A stretch of DNA of 64,000 nt from Ceratothoa steindachneri (taxonomy: Eukaryota; Arthropoda; Malacostraca; Isopoda; Cymothoidae). Of this stretch, positions 11,212-21,837 are shown one piece after another (position 1 is the stretch's first letter; each line of letters begins with the position of its first letter). The notes beneath the pieces were generated by a model. That model was not told the origin of the DNA. It worked only from the letters and a program-made list of their open reading frames with translations, and made no database searches. The DNA lies in contig OZ018318.1 in the NCBI GenBank assembly GCA_963969495.1, positions 178,678,246-178,742,245 of the forward strand, read 5' to 3'. The position numbers and the translations under genes are program-made.

Positions 11212-11431
11212 TGTCGAGGTATACCTGTGTAGACTAGCTCAGCGCTCAGAGTTTTACACAATTACGGGCAGAGAGCTGGCCACAGGCCACTTGAGTTAAG
11301 TTTGGACGATAAATAAAGAGTGAGAATTACGGTTGTTGACCTAGTTTAGATTAATGGCTTGCCAAGTTGCAGTTGAAAGGATATATAAAGACAATACCCC
11401 AAAATATAACTTTAATATATAGGAAAAAAAG

Positions 11432-11487
<56 letters not shown>

Positions 11488-12355
11488 AGAGGGGAAACAA
11501 ATTACTTAGGGTGGCTAAATGAATTAAATGATGATTAACGAGGTAATCTGAGGATGACCATACACGATCGCTTTACCTTCAAGCGCGGGCGAATTGGATG
11601 AGGGGTAGAAGACAACAGCGCAGGTCTTCAAGAAGATACTTCGGGGAGTCATGACTAGAAAGATTCGAAGATGGAGTTGGATTACTTCGTGATGAAGAAT
11701 GAGATTTTCTCTGCTCCAGAGAAACGTAATCTCAACTCGAGACGATTCTGCTGATCGACGAGGAGTCTCAGTCTCGAAAGAACGGGAATCTCGAAGGGGT
11801 GGTGAAGATGAGAGGGCCGCACAACTCTCCCAGAAGAAAGAGGCTCGATAGCTTTCCTCTGAACAGAAGCCGAAGCTTAACGAAGGTTGATCTGCTGACG
11901 AGATCTTCAAAGACGTACGATGACGAGTTACGGGGTGTCACGAAAACCAGACGGCAGTCTGGACGCAGTGAATGGCGGACTTTCAATCTCCTCGAGAGAT
12001 GGTGAGCTTCGGGTTAAATACCCGGGTGATAGATGCCTCAGGGCCTTGCGGTCCCTAAGCTTTTTTTGGCGCCAGTCTAAGCAAACACAATTTATGATAA
12101 CGCGTCGTTCCAGATTATCAAACTCGCCTCGCGATATGCGGGTACGGTTAATATGGCCGCGCATGGCGTTATCGCAGGGAGGGGGGACGATCGGTGTCTG
12201 AAAACAAACACAGCTGGGACGGGTGATTAAGCGAATGGTGGATTCTTCCTCCACTTTCTAAAATTCTCACGCTGGCTCATGTGGTCTTATAAGAATAGAG
12301 GGGTATCGCCAAGGGGCTTCCTCTTACGGTGGTCCTTCGAGAGCATTTCCTCACA
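11212..12355 (-). repeat. LTR (3' LTR of the gypsy element)
   Basis: 1,144 bp, starting tgtcgaggta and ending ctcaca on the plus strand. It aligns over its whole length with 17799-18936 with small substitutions and indels, including a (TA)n tract of different length (11434-11485). Confidence 0.88.
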
Positions 12356-12827
12356 CGCCTCCCTATCCGAAGATGACGTTTTCCTGATTTGAAGAGGAGG
12401 GAGGAAGGCATCCCCATACATGGGAGTCTACAGGTGCCCAATAAGGGTTGACCTTTAAGTTTAAGTAGACACAGTGGTCACAAAATGAATGAATTACTTC
12501 CGTTTAATCCCTGGCGCAGGGTATACTTAAAAAGGGTAGGGTCATTAACCAGGGCAAAAAAAACACACAAAGTAAATAAATGCGAGTTACGAAAAAAAAT
12601 CAAAAGGATTCATTCATCAAAGGGGAGTGGAACCATATATCAATAAAAATAAAGAAACATACCAAACAAAAAAACACACGAAAAGGACAAATATGTACAA
12701 AAGGAAAACAAAACTTAACTTGAGAAGCAAGGAACATAAACATACACGGTTAAGACGGAGTTCTAGAATTATAAAAAAACGAGTACACAGTCGATTATGT
12801 GCACGGGAGTACAATGCTTAACACATT
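12356..12827 (-). other. Gypsy 3' non-coding region
   Basis: Between the RNase H stop and the 3' LTR. The minus strand next to the LTR reads ggatagggaggcg, purine-rich enough to be a degenerate polypurine tract. No ORF of interest; the A/T-rich ORFs at 12617-12821 are low complexity. Confidence 0.5.
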
Positions 12828-13388
12828 TTACTTCGCAGGGGAAGAATCATCGACCGAATTCCTACTTAGACAGTCTGCAACACAGTTTTCTGTCCCTTTA
12901 ATGTACCTTATTCGGAATGGATATTCCATTAGAAGCAAACTCCAACGCATAAGCCTTCCGTTCTGGATTTTACAATTTTTTAAATAAGCCAATGGGCGAT
13001 GATTGGTTTTGATCACGAACTCCTTACCTAAAAAATATGTTTGGAACTTCTGCACAGTCAATACGATCGCTAGAGCTTCAAGTTCTATGACCACATAGTT
13101 ACTTTCGCGTGACGAGAGCTTCCGGCTAGTGTACGCAATGGTGTAACTTTTGCCATCTTTTTCATACTGGAGCAAGACGCAACCAATGCCTTCATTACAA
13201 GCGTCCGTTCGTATCTCGAAAGGTTTGTTCGTAGTCAGGAGTCTCAGTATGGGAGCTGATGTTAGTCTTTCCTTCAGTTGATGGAAGTGGGCGGTCGCTT
13301 TTAGGTTACATCCGAGGGGGTCCTGGAAACGTTTCTTTAGTAGGGAGCTAAGGGGAGATGCTAAGGCACGAAATTTGGGACAAAACAT
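12828..13388 (-). pseudogene. Gypsy RNase H domain
   Basis: This open 186-residue stretch follows the RT. It starts with FRALASPLSSLLKK, the connection region. It then shows FEIRTDACNEGIGCVLLQ (first catalytic Asp), ELEALAIVLTVQKFQTYFLG (Glu) and VIKTNHRPLAYL. In Ty3/gypsy RNase H the last block normally reads TDH, so Asp has become Asn. YIKGTENCVADCLSRN is the usual end of the domain. The domain degrades the RNA template during reverse transcription. It is the last domain before the 3' LTR, since integrase sits upstream in this element. The only obvious damage here is the Asp-to-Asn change. Confidence 0.88.
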
Positions 13389-14180
13389 CGATAAAAGGAT
13401 GTCGACCCGAGAAAGGAGCGTAATTGCTTTTTAGTACGCGGGAGGGGCATGTTGGAGATAGCCTTTATCTTTTCTTCTTGAGGGGCCATTTGATTTTCAC
13501 CAATGTGGAAACCAAGGTACTTAATAGTGCTATAGGCGAAATGGCACTTGCTAGGGCCTATAGTGAGACCGTTTTCACGAAGCCTATTGCGGAGCGATTG
13601 TAGGGAGGTAAGATGCTGGTCCCATGTACGGGTGGCCATGTAAACGTTATCGAAGTAAAAGGAAATGTTACTCAGCCCATCCAGTATCCTGCACATCATT
13701 CGATTATAGTTACTACAAACAGTAAATAAACCAAAAGGTAGGCGCTTAAATTGCATAAGGCCTTATCTATGGGAAATGGTATGTATTTCCGGGCACTATC
13801 CTTAAGGGGGATTTGATAGTAGGCCTTACACAAGTCTATCTCTGAAATAAACTTAGCCTCTTCAAATAGATGTAGGATCTGGTCTATCAAATGGATAGAC
13901 TCAGCATCAAAAACTGTTACAGCGTTCAGCTTTCTAAAGTCTACGCACACGCGAAAAGACTGATCCGGCTTTCTGACCATAGCAATGTGAGAGCAATAAT
14001 CCTACGTAGAAGGTTCAATTATTCCTAACTTTAGCAAGTTTTCCACTTCGGCGTTAAAAGTAGGGCGCAAGTGAACGGGTACTGAGTAGGGCTAGGATCT
14101 AATAAGCTCCTGGGCGGTTAGGGCTATATCATGCTCAAAATACAAAGAAAATCCAGGCTTCTCACAAATTACATCATGGA
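13361..14180 (-). pseudogene. Gypsy reverse transcriptase
   Basis: The pre-RT segment (about 14220-13990) reads HDIALTAQELIRS and VENLLKLGIIEPST, followed by VRKPDQSFRVCVDFRKLNAV and ISEIDLCKAYYQIPL (catalytic motif A). After a frameshift near 13750 comes MQFKRLPFGLFTVCSNYNRM, then FYFDNVYMATRTWDQHL, LGFHIGE and LRSFLGSTSFYRCFVPNF. Motif C is normally YxDD; here it is YFDN, so the second catalytic Asp is Asn. The domain is otherwise well kept. It directly follows the integrase C-terminus, which fixes the unusual order. Confidence 0.88.
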
Positions 14181-14186
14181 ATTCAG

Positions 14187-15602
14187 CTAACAAAAGAGCC
14201 AACTGCGTCTTCTGAGGGGTTCCAACCGGAGGTTTAAATCGAGTTCCGGGGTAGAGTTTACACGGGAACCGGGGAGCGAAGGGAGAGGGTAGTTTTCATC
14301 CGCTTCAACACATAAAGTATGGATTAAATTCAGAGGCTCAGATGAATAAGCATCTTCCATTACTGCCTCTTCGCCAATGGCAATTATATTGTTAATGTAT
14401 GCGCGGTGGTGATAGCGCTTAAGCATATTCACATGAAACAATTTGTTCCCTGAGGGGGTCTGTATTATGTAATATACGGGACCACGGGTTTCTAGGATTG
14501 GGAAAGGGCCTTTCCACTGGGCCAAGAGCTTGCTTGACTCCGTGGGTAGGAGGAGTAGCACCTCTTCACCGGGCTTGAATTGCCTTTCTTTGGACCTAAC
14601 GTCAAACTAGATCCTATATTTTTCTAAATTTAGGTCCGAGTTTTTGTACGCTAGATCAGCGCATTCTTCCATGCGGTTCCTAAGATCTAGCACGTAAGAA
14701 TACGAGGAATTTATCTCCTCATCCAGGTGGGGATTAGAAAAAGTTAATTCAAAATGTTCATTGGTCCGTGTAAATTTCGGCCATACAAGAGCTCGAAGGA
14801 AGTAAATCCCAAAGTTCTGTATGGGATTTTTCTGCAGGCGAACAGGGTAACTGGCAGGTATCGATGCCATTCTTGGGGCTGAGCATAGCATAACTTTTTC
14901 AGAAGGGTCTTCAGAGTGCCATTCAACTTTTCACAGACGCCGTTAGCGGCGGGGTGAAAAGTGGAGGTGAACAAAGCCTTCATCGTAAGGAGCTTGCCCA
15001 TGTGTTCCATTAGCTCAGAGCTAAATTTTCTACTTCTCTCAGACAAGATCTCCTTCGGGATGACGATGCAGGAAAAGATAGAAATAAGGGCCTCCGCACA
15101 AGTCCTGCTATCAATTTTTTTTTAAAGAGACTGCATCGGGGAATCTCGTGGCAAAGTCAACAAAAGTGGCGACGTACGAGTGTCCTTCACTAGACGGTGG
15201 TGAATTGGGCCAATTAGGTCTATGGCAACTCTTAAAAAAGGCTCTGAGACAATTGGAGTATTCTGGAGGAGGACAAGTGGTATTCGTCCTTTTGCTGTAG
15301 TCTTCTGGCAAATGTCACACGACCTGCAAAACTCGGTAATTTCGTTTTGCAGCACCGGGCCAGAAGAAATAACGAAAGATTCTCTGAGACGTTTTATTGT
15401 GACTGTAATGACCAGCTATCAATCCATCGTGTGCGATTCGGAGGACTTGGGGGACGTGGGACCGGGGGATAAACAACGAGCGAGTGGGGGTTTTACCCTC
15501 AGCCGAACTGGAACGATAAAGGGTTCCGTCGCTAATGAGGTAGGCGACTTCCTTTTGACCACGGGCAGATCCACGTTCGTCACTTCTCGCTTTTTCACAC
15601 AA
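14187..15602 (-). pseudogene. Gypsy integrase
   Basis: The zinc-binding N-terminus at 15315-15602 has HDGLIAGHYSHNKTSQRI and YFFWPG, then FCRSCDICQK in the next frame, giving HHCC. The catalytic core starts with VAIDLIGPIHH (first Asp). The second block reads ILSERSRKFSSELM, where the usual SDRG Asp is Glu. The third, HPAANGVCEKLNGTLKTLL, keeps its Glu. The C-terminal part at 14187-14561 has LLAQWKGPFPILE and GNKLFHVNMLKRYHHR, typical of Gmr1 and related gypsy elements. Several frameshifts separate the pieces. Integrase inserts the cDNA into the host genome. Its place before the RT is the notable feature. Confidence 0.87.
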
Positions 15603-15727
15603 GGACTGAAGAGTGGGGCATTCCTTTTGAGCACTTGCAAAAGTCTCGTTTGGAAGGGCGGCAAACTCTGGGGCATAAAGGGGGTTCTAAAGACACGGGA
15701 GCGGAACAGTGTCTTTTAGGGCTTGGG

Positions 15728-16132
15728 CTAAGCGAGAGGGTTAGGGGAGAACTGCGGGCTCTGGCCGATCAACACGGCACAGAATTTAATGGGGGATGCT
15801 ATCACTTCGGCCCAACCAGTGAAGTATGCGCATTCGAGATAGCAGTGGACCACGGAAAACCGATTAGCATGTCCCAAGTAGTTATGGATTACTGCGAATT
15901 TATCGTGGTCGGGGACAACTGGAGGGAGCAACTTTTCAGAGACGACGAAGCAAGTGCATCCGGTGTCTTTTACGAGGGTTGATACTTGGCAACCATTAAC
16001 ACTTCCATTTTCAAACTCAAGCCCACCGGGGAAGCTTTTGTTGAAAAGAAAATTAACTTGCTGTCCCGGGAGACTGCTTGTTGTGGAAGTTGCTGGCGTT
16101 TCAAGGTGAGTGGGCGGATGAGAGAGAGGCAC
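15728..16132 (-). pseudogene. Gypsy aspartic protease region
   Basis: A 134-residue stretch between gag and integrase carries the aspartic protease signature as VSTLVKDTGCTCFVVS (DTG at about residues 56-58). It is preceded by a hydrophobic strand (VNFLFNKSFPGG) and followed by a degenerate second half. The enzyme would cleave the Gag-Pol precursor. A frameshift near 15730 separates it from the integrase. Position and motif fit; the flap and C-terminal motifs are not clear. Confidence 0.7.
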
Positions 16133-17200
16133 TCATTTGGTGGATTTCATGACTAGGATGGAACGAAATTGGGAGTTTAGAGGACAGTGAGTCCTCACCT
16201 TCCTGGAAACTCTGCAAGAAAAACAAATTATGGGCTTACGAGAGTAATCCGACGCTGGGGGATTATTTATGTGGGGCTTAATATCTCTCGATTCTAGCGG
16301 GAATGGTACTTCGGTTTAAAGGGACCAGGTACCTTCACAAACCTTAGTGAATTCTTCGGGGGAAATTTGAAGAGGTTATTTTTACTTTGGGGAGATGGGG
16401 TATGAGACTTCTTGGGGTCTTTTAGGTAAATATGGTGGCTTGATGCGTGCATATCCGCTTCTTCTATGCATTCTTTAAAAGAAGACACGCGTCTGTCCTT
16501 CACGAATGTGCGGATTTCAGAAGGTAGTGCAGCTATCAATTGATCCCGTAGAACGAAATCAATTAGGGACTCGTAGTCGCGGTTGACCTAAGCTGAGTCC
16601 AACCAAAACTGGAAATTTCTCTGGAGGCTGAATCTAAAATGACGGTAGGTCTGGTCGTTGATTATTCTCGCCTGGCGGAACTTTGACATATAGTAATCGG
16701 GATTCATTTTAACCGCCGATAATAATTCGAACTTGAGAGAGGAGTAGTCGAGAGTAGCCTCAGCCGGGAGTGAAATGAAGATTTCTCGAAGGTTAGTATT
16801 TAGGAGAGGAAGTAGTCGAGCAACTCCATTGGCTTCAATGTCCTAGTGGTTCAACCCAAAAAATTTCTCAAAGTGAGCTAAGTAGGCTTTGAAATTCTAG
16901 CCCTCCTTAAACACTAGCAACTTTACCGAAGAGGTTTGGGGAGATTCATTTCTCGAGCTAACAGAAAGGGTCTCTAAATAATTCCTGTTAACTCACGCTC
17001 ATGCTGACAAATTCTTTCTCTTTCTTCAACTTCTCTCTGTTCTTTTTCTCTTCTCTCTTCAGCTTCTCTCTGTTCTCGTTTTATTGACCTTTCATTTATA
17101 ACTTTCTCCTGGACATATGCAACTAGATCCTTGCTTTAGAAGCCAAGGATCTCTTCTTGTTGATGAAAATGCTCGAATAACGACATCTTGTTGGTGGAAA
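16133..17200 (-). pseudogene. Gypsy gag region
   Basis: The open segment 16294-16539 (LPSEIRTFVKDRR...SFKECIEEADMH) resembles the end of a gypsy capsid domain. Further 3' on the minus strand, at about 16190-16250, a degenerate knuckle reads CFSCRVSRKVRTHC, in which the usual Gly-His is Arg-Lys. Upstream (16560-17200) the sequence is interrupted in all frames and includes glutamate/arginine-rich helical stretches near 17000-17100. Gag would form the particle and bind RNA. The assignment rests on position, knuckle and capsid-like segment. Confidence 0.7.
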
Positions 17201-17724
17201 TGCGCGTCTGACGGCTCAGGGCACCCAAGAAACTTACAAAAAATATTATGAAGCTCTGACGATCATATCACCAATCCTTACGGAGATTTTTTTACACAAC
17301 GATTGCAAGCAATAAAGAAAATAACATAGAAAATAATTCAAAACTTGATCTCTATGTGACCAATGATTATAGGCCTTTAATCCTGCACGAGTATTTGTTG
17401 TTTTTTTTAGGGGAGATCTTTCTCCCAAAAAAATCCCACAGACATAACGAAAATAAAATTGGGGAAAAAAATGGTCACCACAAAAATTATCAATAAAAAA
17501 AAAAAGAATTTGTTTCACTTTTTCTGGATATTCTTGATCGAACTTGGTAAACTGGTTACTGAACAACTTAACTTAGGGAGGTAACTTGAAAAGAAAAGGG
17601 GTTATTTCAAACAAAAATTAACCCTACTTTATCTGCCACCAGATAAAGATAAGGATAATGATTAAGAATCTAGGTTTTCACTACAAAAAGTACCCAACTA
17701 TACCTGACACCAGATAAATATAAT

Positions 17725-17786
<62 letters not shown>

Positions 17787-17798
17787 TATATATATGCA
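17201..17798 (-). other. Gypsy 5' leader with possible primer-binding site and (TA)n tract
   Basis: Non-coding leader between the 5' LTR and gag. The minus strand of 17701-17712 reads tggtgtcaggta, and a related tggtggcag lies near 17630. Either could be the primer-binding site, but neither touches the LTR: a (TA)n tract at 17727-17795 lies between. Confidence 0.45.
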
Positions 17799-18020
17799 TG
17801 TCGAGGTATACCTGTGTAGACTAGCTCGGCGCTCAGAGTCTTACACAAGTACAGGCAGACAGCTAGTCACAGGCCGCTTGAATTATGTTTGGGTGATAAA
17901 TAAAGAGTGCGAATACGGTTGAGCGGGTTTAGATTAATCGCTTGCCAAGTTGCAGCAGTTCAAAGGATATATAAAGACAATGCCCTAAAATATAATTTTA
18001 ATATATATAAAAAAGGGGCA

Positions 18021-18061
<41 letters not shown>

Positions 18062-18936
18062 AAGAAGCACCAAATTATTTATGGTAGTTAAATTAATTAA
18101 ATGGTGACTAACGAGGTAATCTGGGGATAACCATACACGATCGCTTTACCTTTAATCGCGGGGAATTTGATGGGGGTGGAAGAAAACAGCGCAGGTGTTC
18201 AACAAGATACTTCGGGGAGTCCTGACTAGAAAGATTCGAAGATGGAGTTGGATTACTTCGTGATGAAGAATGAGATTTTCTCTGCTCCAGGGAGACGTAA
18301 TCTCAACTCGAGACGATTCTGCGGATCGGCAAGGAGTCTCAGTCTCGAAAGAACGGGAATCTTGAAGGGGTGGTGAAGATGAGATGGCCGCGCAACTCTC
18401 CGAGAAGAAGTGGGCTCGATAGCTTTCCTCTGAACAGAAGCAAAAGATTAACGAAGGTAGATCTGCTGACGAGATCTTCGACGACGTACGACGACGAGTT
18501 TAGGGTGGTCACTGGAAACTAACGGCAGTCTGGACGGAATGAATGGCGAGCGTTCAATCTCCTCGAGAGATGGTGAGTTACGGGTTAAATACCCGAGCGT
18601 TTGCTCTGATAGACGCCTCAGGGCCTTGCGGTCTCTAAGCTCTTCTTGGCGCCAGTCTAAGCAAACACAATTTATGATAACGCGTCGTTCCAGATGATCA
18701 AACTCGCCTCGCGATATGCGGGTACGGTTAATATGGCCGCGCACGGCGTTATCGCAGGAAAGGAGGGACGATCGGTGTCTGAAAACAAACACAGCTGGGA
18801 CGGGTGATTAAGCGAGTGACGGATTCTTTCTTGACTTTCTAAAATTCTCACGCTGGCTCACGTGGTCTTGAAAGAATAGAGGGGTATTGCCAAGGGTCTT
18901 CCTCTCACCGTAGTCTTTCGAGGGCATTCTCTCACA
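17799..18936 (-). repeat. LTR (5' LTR of the gypsy element)
   Basis: 1,138 bp partner of 11212-12355 with the same tgtcgagg start and ctcaca end. It includes a shorter (TA)n tract at 18024-18059 in the homologous place. Confidence 0.88.
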
Positions 18937-18941
18937 CACAA
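18937..18941. repeat. Gypsy 5-bp target duplication, right
   Basis: cacaa, identical to 11207-11211. Confidence 0.75.
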
Positions 18942-18943
18942 AA

Positions 18944-18958
18944 GGTTCGACACCCCTG
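18944..18958 (-). repeat. hAT 3' terminal inverted repeat
   Basis: ggttcgacacccctg, the reverse complement (two mismatches) of the 5' end at 8269. It is followed by the 8-bp duplication gtatagca. Confidence 0.85.
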
Positions 18959-18966
18959 GTATAGCA
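18959..18966. repeat. hAT 8-bp target duplication, right
   Basis: gtatagca, 7 of 8 identical to 8261-8268 (gtctagca). Confidence 0.8.
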
Positions 18967-19153
18967 ATTACAAGGAGTTTATCAGGGCAGTAATACCTAG
19001 GAAATTTATTAAATGGGGAAAGGGCGTTTTAGTGCCACATAAACTGTCTGAATGAGTGAATGAGCGTAAATATTGCTTCATCTCTAACCTAACCCATATC
19101 TTCAACACTTACATCGTTTAAATGAAGCTCGTTAACGAAAATATGCTTTACGG

Positions 19154-19470
19154 GTGAACCGAAAGGGTGTCTTCTTTCTTCATCTCCATGCCCTCCCCCC
19201 CCCATACCTAGCATGTTTGATCAAAGAAAAAAATATTATGTTTGGTGAGGAAGTTCTTCCTCATCTTCCATATCCAATACACCTTGCACCACCTGATTGC
19301 CATTTATTTAAGTCATTACAACCCCCCGTAAATGGCAAAGCTTACTCTCATATCGAGATGGTAAAGGACCTCCAATAAAGGTATCTCCATCTTATTTAAA
19401 TGTTACAATACCACTGTCGATAGGGAGGTTTTTTGGAAATTAAGAATTATTTTATTTTTCTTTTAGAAAA
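19154..19470 (+). pseudogene. Mariner transposase C-terminal scrap
   Basis: A short plus-strand stretch contains VLPHLPYPIHLAPPDCHLFKSLQ followed by a KAYSHIEMVKDLQ-like helix. Mariner transposases have the motif LPHPPYSPDLAPSDYHLF at the third catalytic Asp; here the block is recognisable and the PPDCH Asp is kept. The downstream sequence to about 19470 continues weakly in broken frames. No inverted repeats or upstream half were found. It is an isolated fragment of a cut-and-paste transposon. Confidence 0.7.
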
Positions 19471-20849
19471 AAACCCTGCCATCATTTTCTTGAAAACCTA
19501 ATCCAAAGGAATACCAAAGGACAAAAAATTATTCATTTAATGAGTTTTAATACTTTTTTAGTCTCTACAGGATATACTACATATTGCGATAGATTGCTAC
19601 TGGTAGGCCTACCGACTCTTTTACCACAAAGTGAAGGCCATGAGATCTCCTTTTAATAAATTTGTATATCAAATGGCATCACTTTTGTTATGGTGGAGTC
19701 GTTTTTTTAACACAAATGTTCCAATGAGTCAAGCACATGGGCCAGTTCTCCATCTGATACAGTTTGGTGGGATGGATGCTGTAGCCATGGGGCTCCTGCC
19801 TCATGGCCGCCAGTTTGGCCCCACTACATATTTGTAGGATGGGCGTGACACCTGCACAATAGCTTGCCCTACTTGTCAAAACGCGCCCATGTGGATATGC
19901 GACTATATATGTACTTCCATATATCTTCGCTTTCTTAATCTTCACCACTTTCTTTACTCTCTCCTTACAACCTTTTCTGCTAAGATGCCCTCGTTCATTT
20001 GCGCCCCCTATTTTGGAGTAACAACAATTTAGGACTCTTAATAACGCCGGGTATTTGGAATATCTCATATTCCCAGAGTTTAGGTGAGAACTTCCGAAAT
20101 TCTAGGCGAGAGTTCCATATCCAATATCGGTTCTGTTGGGAAATTATTTAATAATAGGATCGTGCCGAGAATTGGAAATGTAAAAAGGGAGTGAGTTTGC
20201 GCATTTCAATTTGCTTACTCGTACGTGTTCAAGAGGCGGCTAAACTTCTAACACCACCTGTATTTTGCTTCTTCACAGTTTAGGAAAGAAATTACAGTGT
20301 TTAGTCGCCAGTCCGCTTCGTCCTGATTTGGAAAGACCCGGTTTAGATGAACACTAGTCTTTCTGCCGTAATTCAGCAATGAATAACACGAAAACTTTAC
20401 CAATTTTATCCATGATACGAAGGAGAGTTTACGACACTTTTATACTTTGAAGTTTCGCTCAATCCATTATTCGAAGAGCCAGATGTACCTTCCTAGGTTA
20501 CTTTGTGGCAACTTTGCCATACCAAATCAAAGCCAAAAGTAGATATAAAGAAGAATACTTCAACACTTTTATACCTAACGCCCCATTTACTATTTTTAAC
20601 TGTATCTATAAGACGCTCGATCTGGTAGTTCATGAGTATCACATTGACTCCTTGAAGCTGAAAATTATAATCATTGCATTTTTAAAATATTTTTGCAAAA
20701 TAACAAGCATCATATTTTATCACTTTTAACTTTTGGTTAAGATCAACTTCATTTTGTTATTCAAGAAATTGCACTATGCTCTCATATAGTTCAACAAAAC
20801 GAGTTAAACATGCACCCTTGAAAGCCCTCGGACTTTTGTGTGTAATAAT
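19471..20849. other. Unassigned AT-rich sequence
   Basis: About 1.4 kb without a recognisable gene. ORFs at 19688-20068 (minus) and 20505-20729 (plus) show no family pattern and biased composition. Part of 20600-20849 may be eroded hAT sequence from the neighbour. Confidence 0.4.
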
Positions 20850-21234
20850 AACCTTAGAAATTGTTCATTATTGTCATGATGAAACTGAAGAAACATTCGA
20901 TCATTTTTTTTGCATTGGTTTTTATCTTATTAATGGCACTTGTTATTATATGTAATGATGAATGAAGATTTATACTCAAATGTTTTGCAGCAAGATGCTG
21001 CCTGTGAATCACACGATGAGTACAGAAAACGTTTGGAACTTCATTTTTTAAATAGGCAACGAAATAATATTATCGGCCTACCATTGATGGCGCCCCATCG
21101 GTAGTGCATACTACAATATTTGTCAAGGGAATGTTATATTTTCTAAGTGTAATTTAACAGTAGCAAGTATTGATACTCCTTTTTTATCAGTAATAAGATT
21201 TTGCACGAAAAGCATTTCTTCTTGCAGGACACTG
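20850..21234 (-). pseudogene. hAT (SCAND3/ZBED5-like) transposase core
   Basis: The minus strand reads NSVLQEEMLFVQNLITDKKG, then a histidine/leucine-rich bridge. After one frameshift comes VVCTTDGAPSMVGR (catalytic Asp block), AYLKNEVPN, THRVIHRQHLAAKH, and SLHIITSAINKIKTNA. This order is diagnostic of SCAND3/ZBED5-like hAT proteins. It continues the N-terminal half at 24371-24946 after the inserted LINE is removed. Past 20850 the frame is lost. The element is inactive. Confidence 0.78.
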
Positions 21235-21245
21235 TTATCTCCTAT
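21235..21245. repeat. Probable target duplication, left (LINE in hAT)
   Basis: ttatctcctat, against ttatcctat at 24362-24370 (one 2-nt indel). Both sit at the broken codon region of the hAT gene. Confidence 0.55.
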
Positions 21246-21837
21246 CACTTGGGTCTACCTCTTGTATTGTTTTTTTTTTCTTTTAGGTTAAATATTGGCA
21301 GATAAACACCCTCCCTTGTTTTCAATGGATTCATCTACCTCTAACCTTCTTCATTGTCCACCTTATTTTTTCTTCTATCCTCTCTCCTTTTTTTCTTTTT
21401 TGCGGGAAGTTTAGTGGACTGTGTTTAGCTTGCTTGGACACTGATAGCTGATTGAGTTAGTGGTTCCACCTGGTAACAGGTGTCATTAGCCAGGGCTAGA
21501 AAGGCTCGTGATCGGTGGATCTGCTTGAGTGGGTTATCCATGGTTAACTGGTTCCCTTCCTTTCTTTTCTGGTTCTTGTAGAGAGTAGCTACGCTGGCTC
21601 CAATCTTCATGGAACAAAATGGTAAGGACAAATCTTCGGGTTGAGAAATTTCTACTCAGTACCGAAGCTCTCTATAAGTAAATGGTCATACTCCAGTTAT
21701 TTTCTGACTTTTTCCTTTATAGCCTGAGTAATGCATCAGGCTACTGCAGTTTCTTCTTCTATGCAGACATTTTTTTTATTATTCCGTATATGGCGGCAAT
21801 TTATTCTTTTATACATCATGATGGTCTTCAAGTTTTT

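Larger units (their letters stand above)
11212..18936 (-). mobile_element. Ty3/gypsy retrotransposon, Gmr1-like domain order
   Basis: A 7.7-kb minus-strand LTR element with LTRs at 11212-12355 and 17799-18936 and a 5-bp duplication (cacaa). Reading on the minus strand from high to low coordinate, the order is gag (about 17200-16140), protease (16132-15728), integrase (15602-14187), reverse transcriptase (about 14180-13361) and RNase H (13388-12828). Integrase before RT is the copia order, but the RT, RNase H and HHCC integrase sequences are Ty3/gypsy type. That combination is known from the Gmr1 group. The integrase tail leads without a gap into the usual pre-RT segment (14220-13990), so the order is not a rearrangement artefact. 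All ORFs are interrupted. Confidence 0.87.
8269..18958 (+). mobile_element. hAT element (Charlie/GTF2IRD2-like), split by a gypsy insertion
   Basis: The plus-strand hAT DNA transposon starts with caggggtattgaacc (8269-8283) and ends with ggttcgacacccctg (18944-18958). These form 15-bp inverted repeats with two mismatches, flanked by the 8-bp duplication gtctagca/gtatagca. Its transposase relic is at 9265-10985. Removing the 7.7-kb gypsy insertion (11212-18936 plus one 5-bp duplication copy) leaves about 2.96 kb, a normal size for a hAT. The gypsy element landed only a few bases before the 3' inverted repeat. Both insertion events are supported independently by their own duplications. Confidence 0.88.

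Noticed and set aside
11799..12254. ORFs on both strands of the LTR (also 18448-18792)
   Set aside because: They repeat in both LTR copies with unequal lengths and lack protein motifs; LTR sequence read by chance.
15222..15719. 165-residue plus-strand ORF
   Set aside because: Antisense to the gypsy integrase zinc-binding domain on the minus strand.
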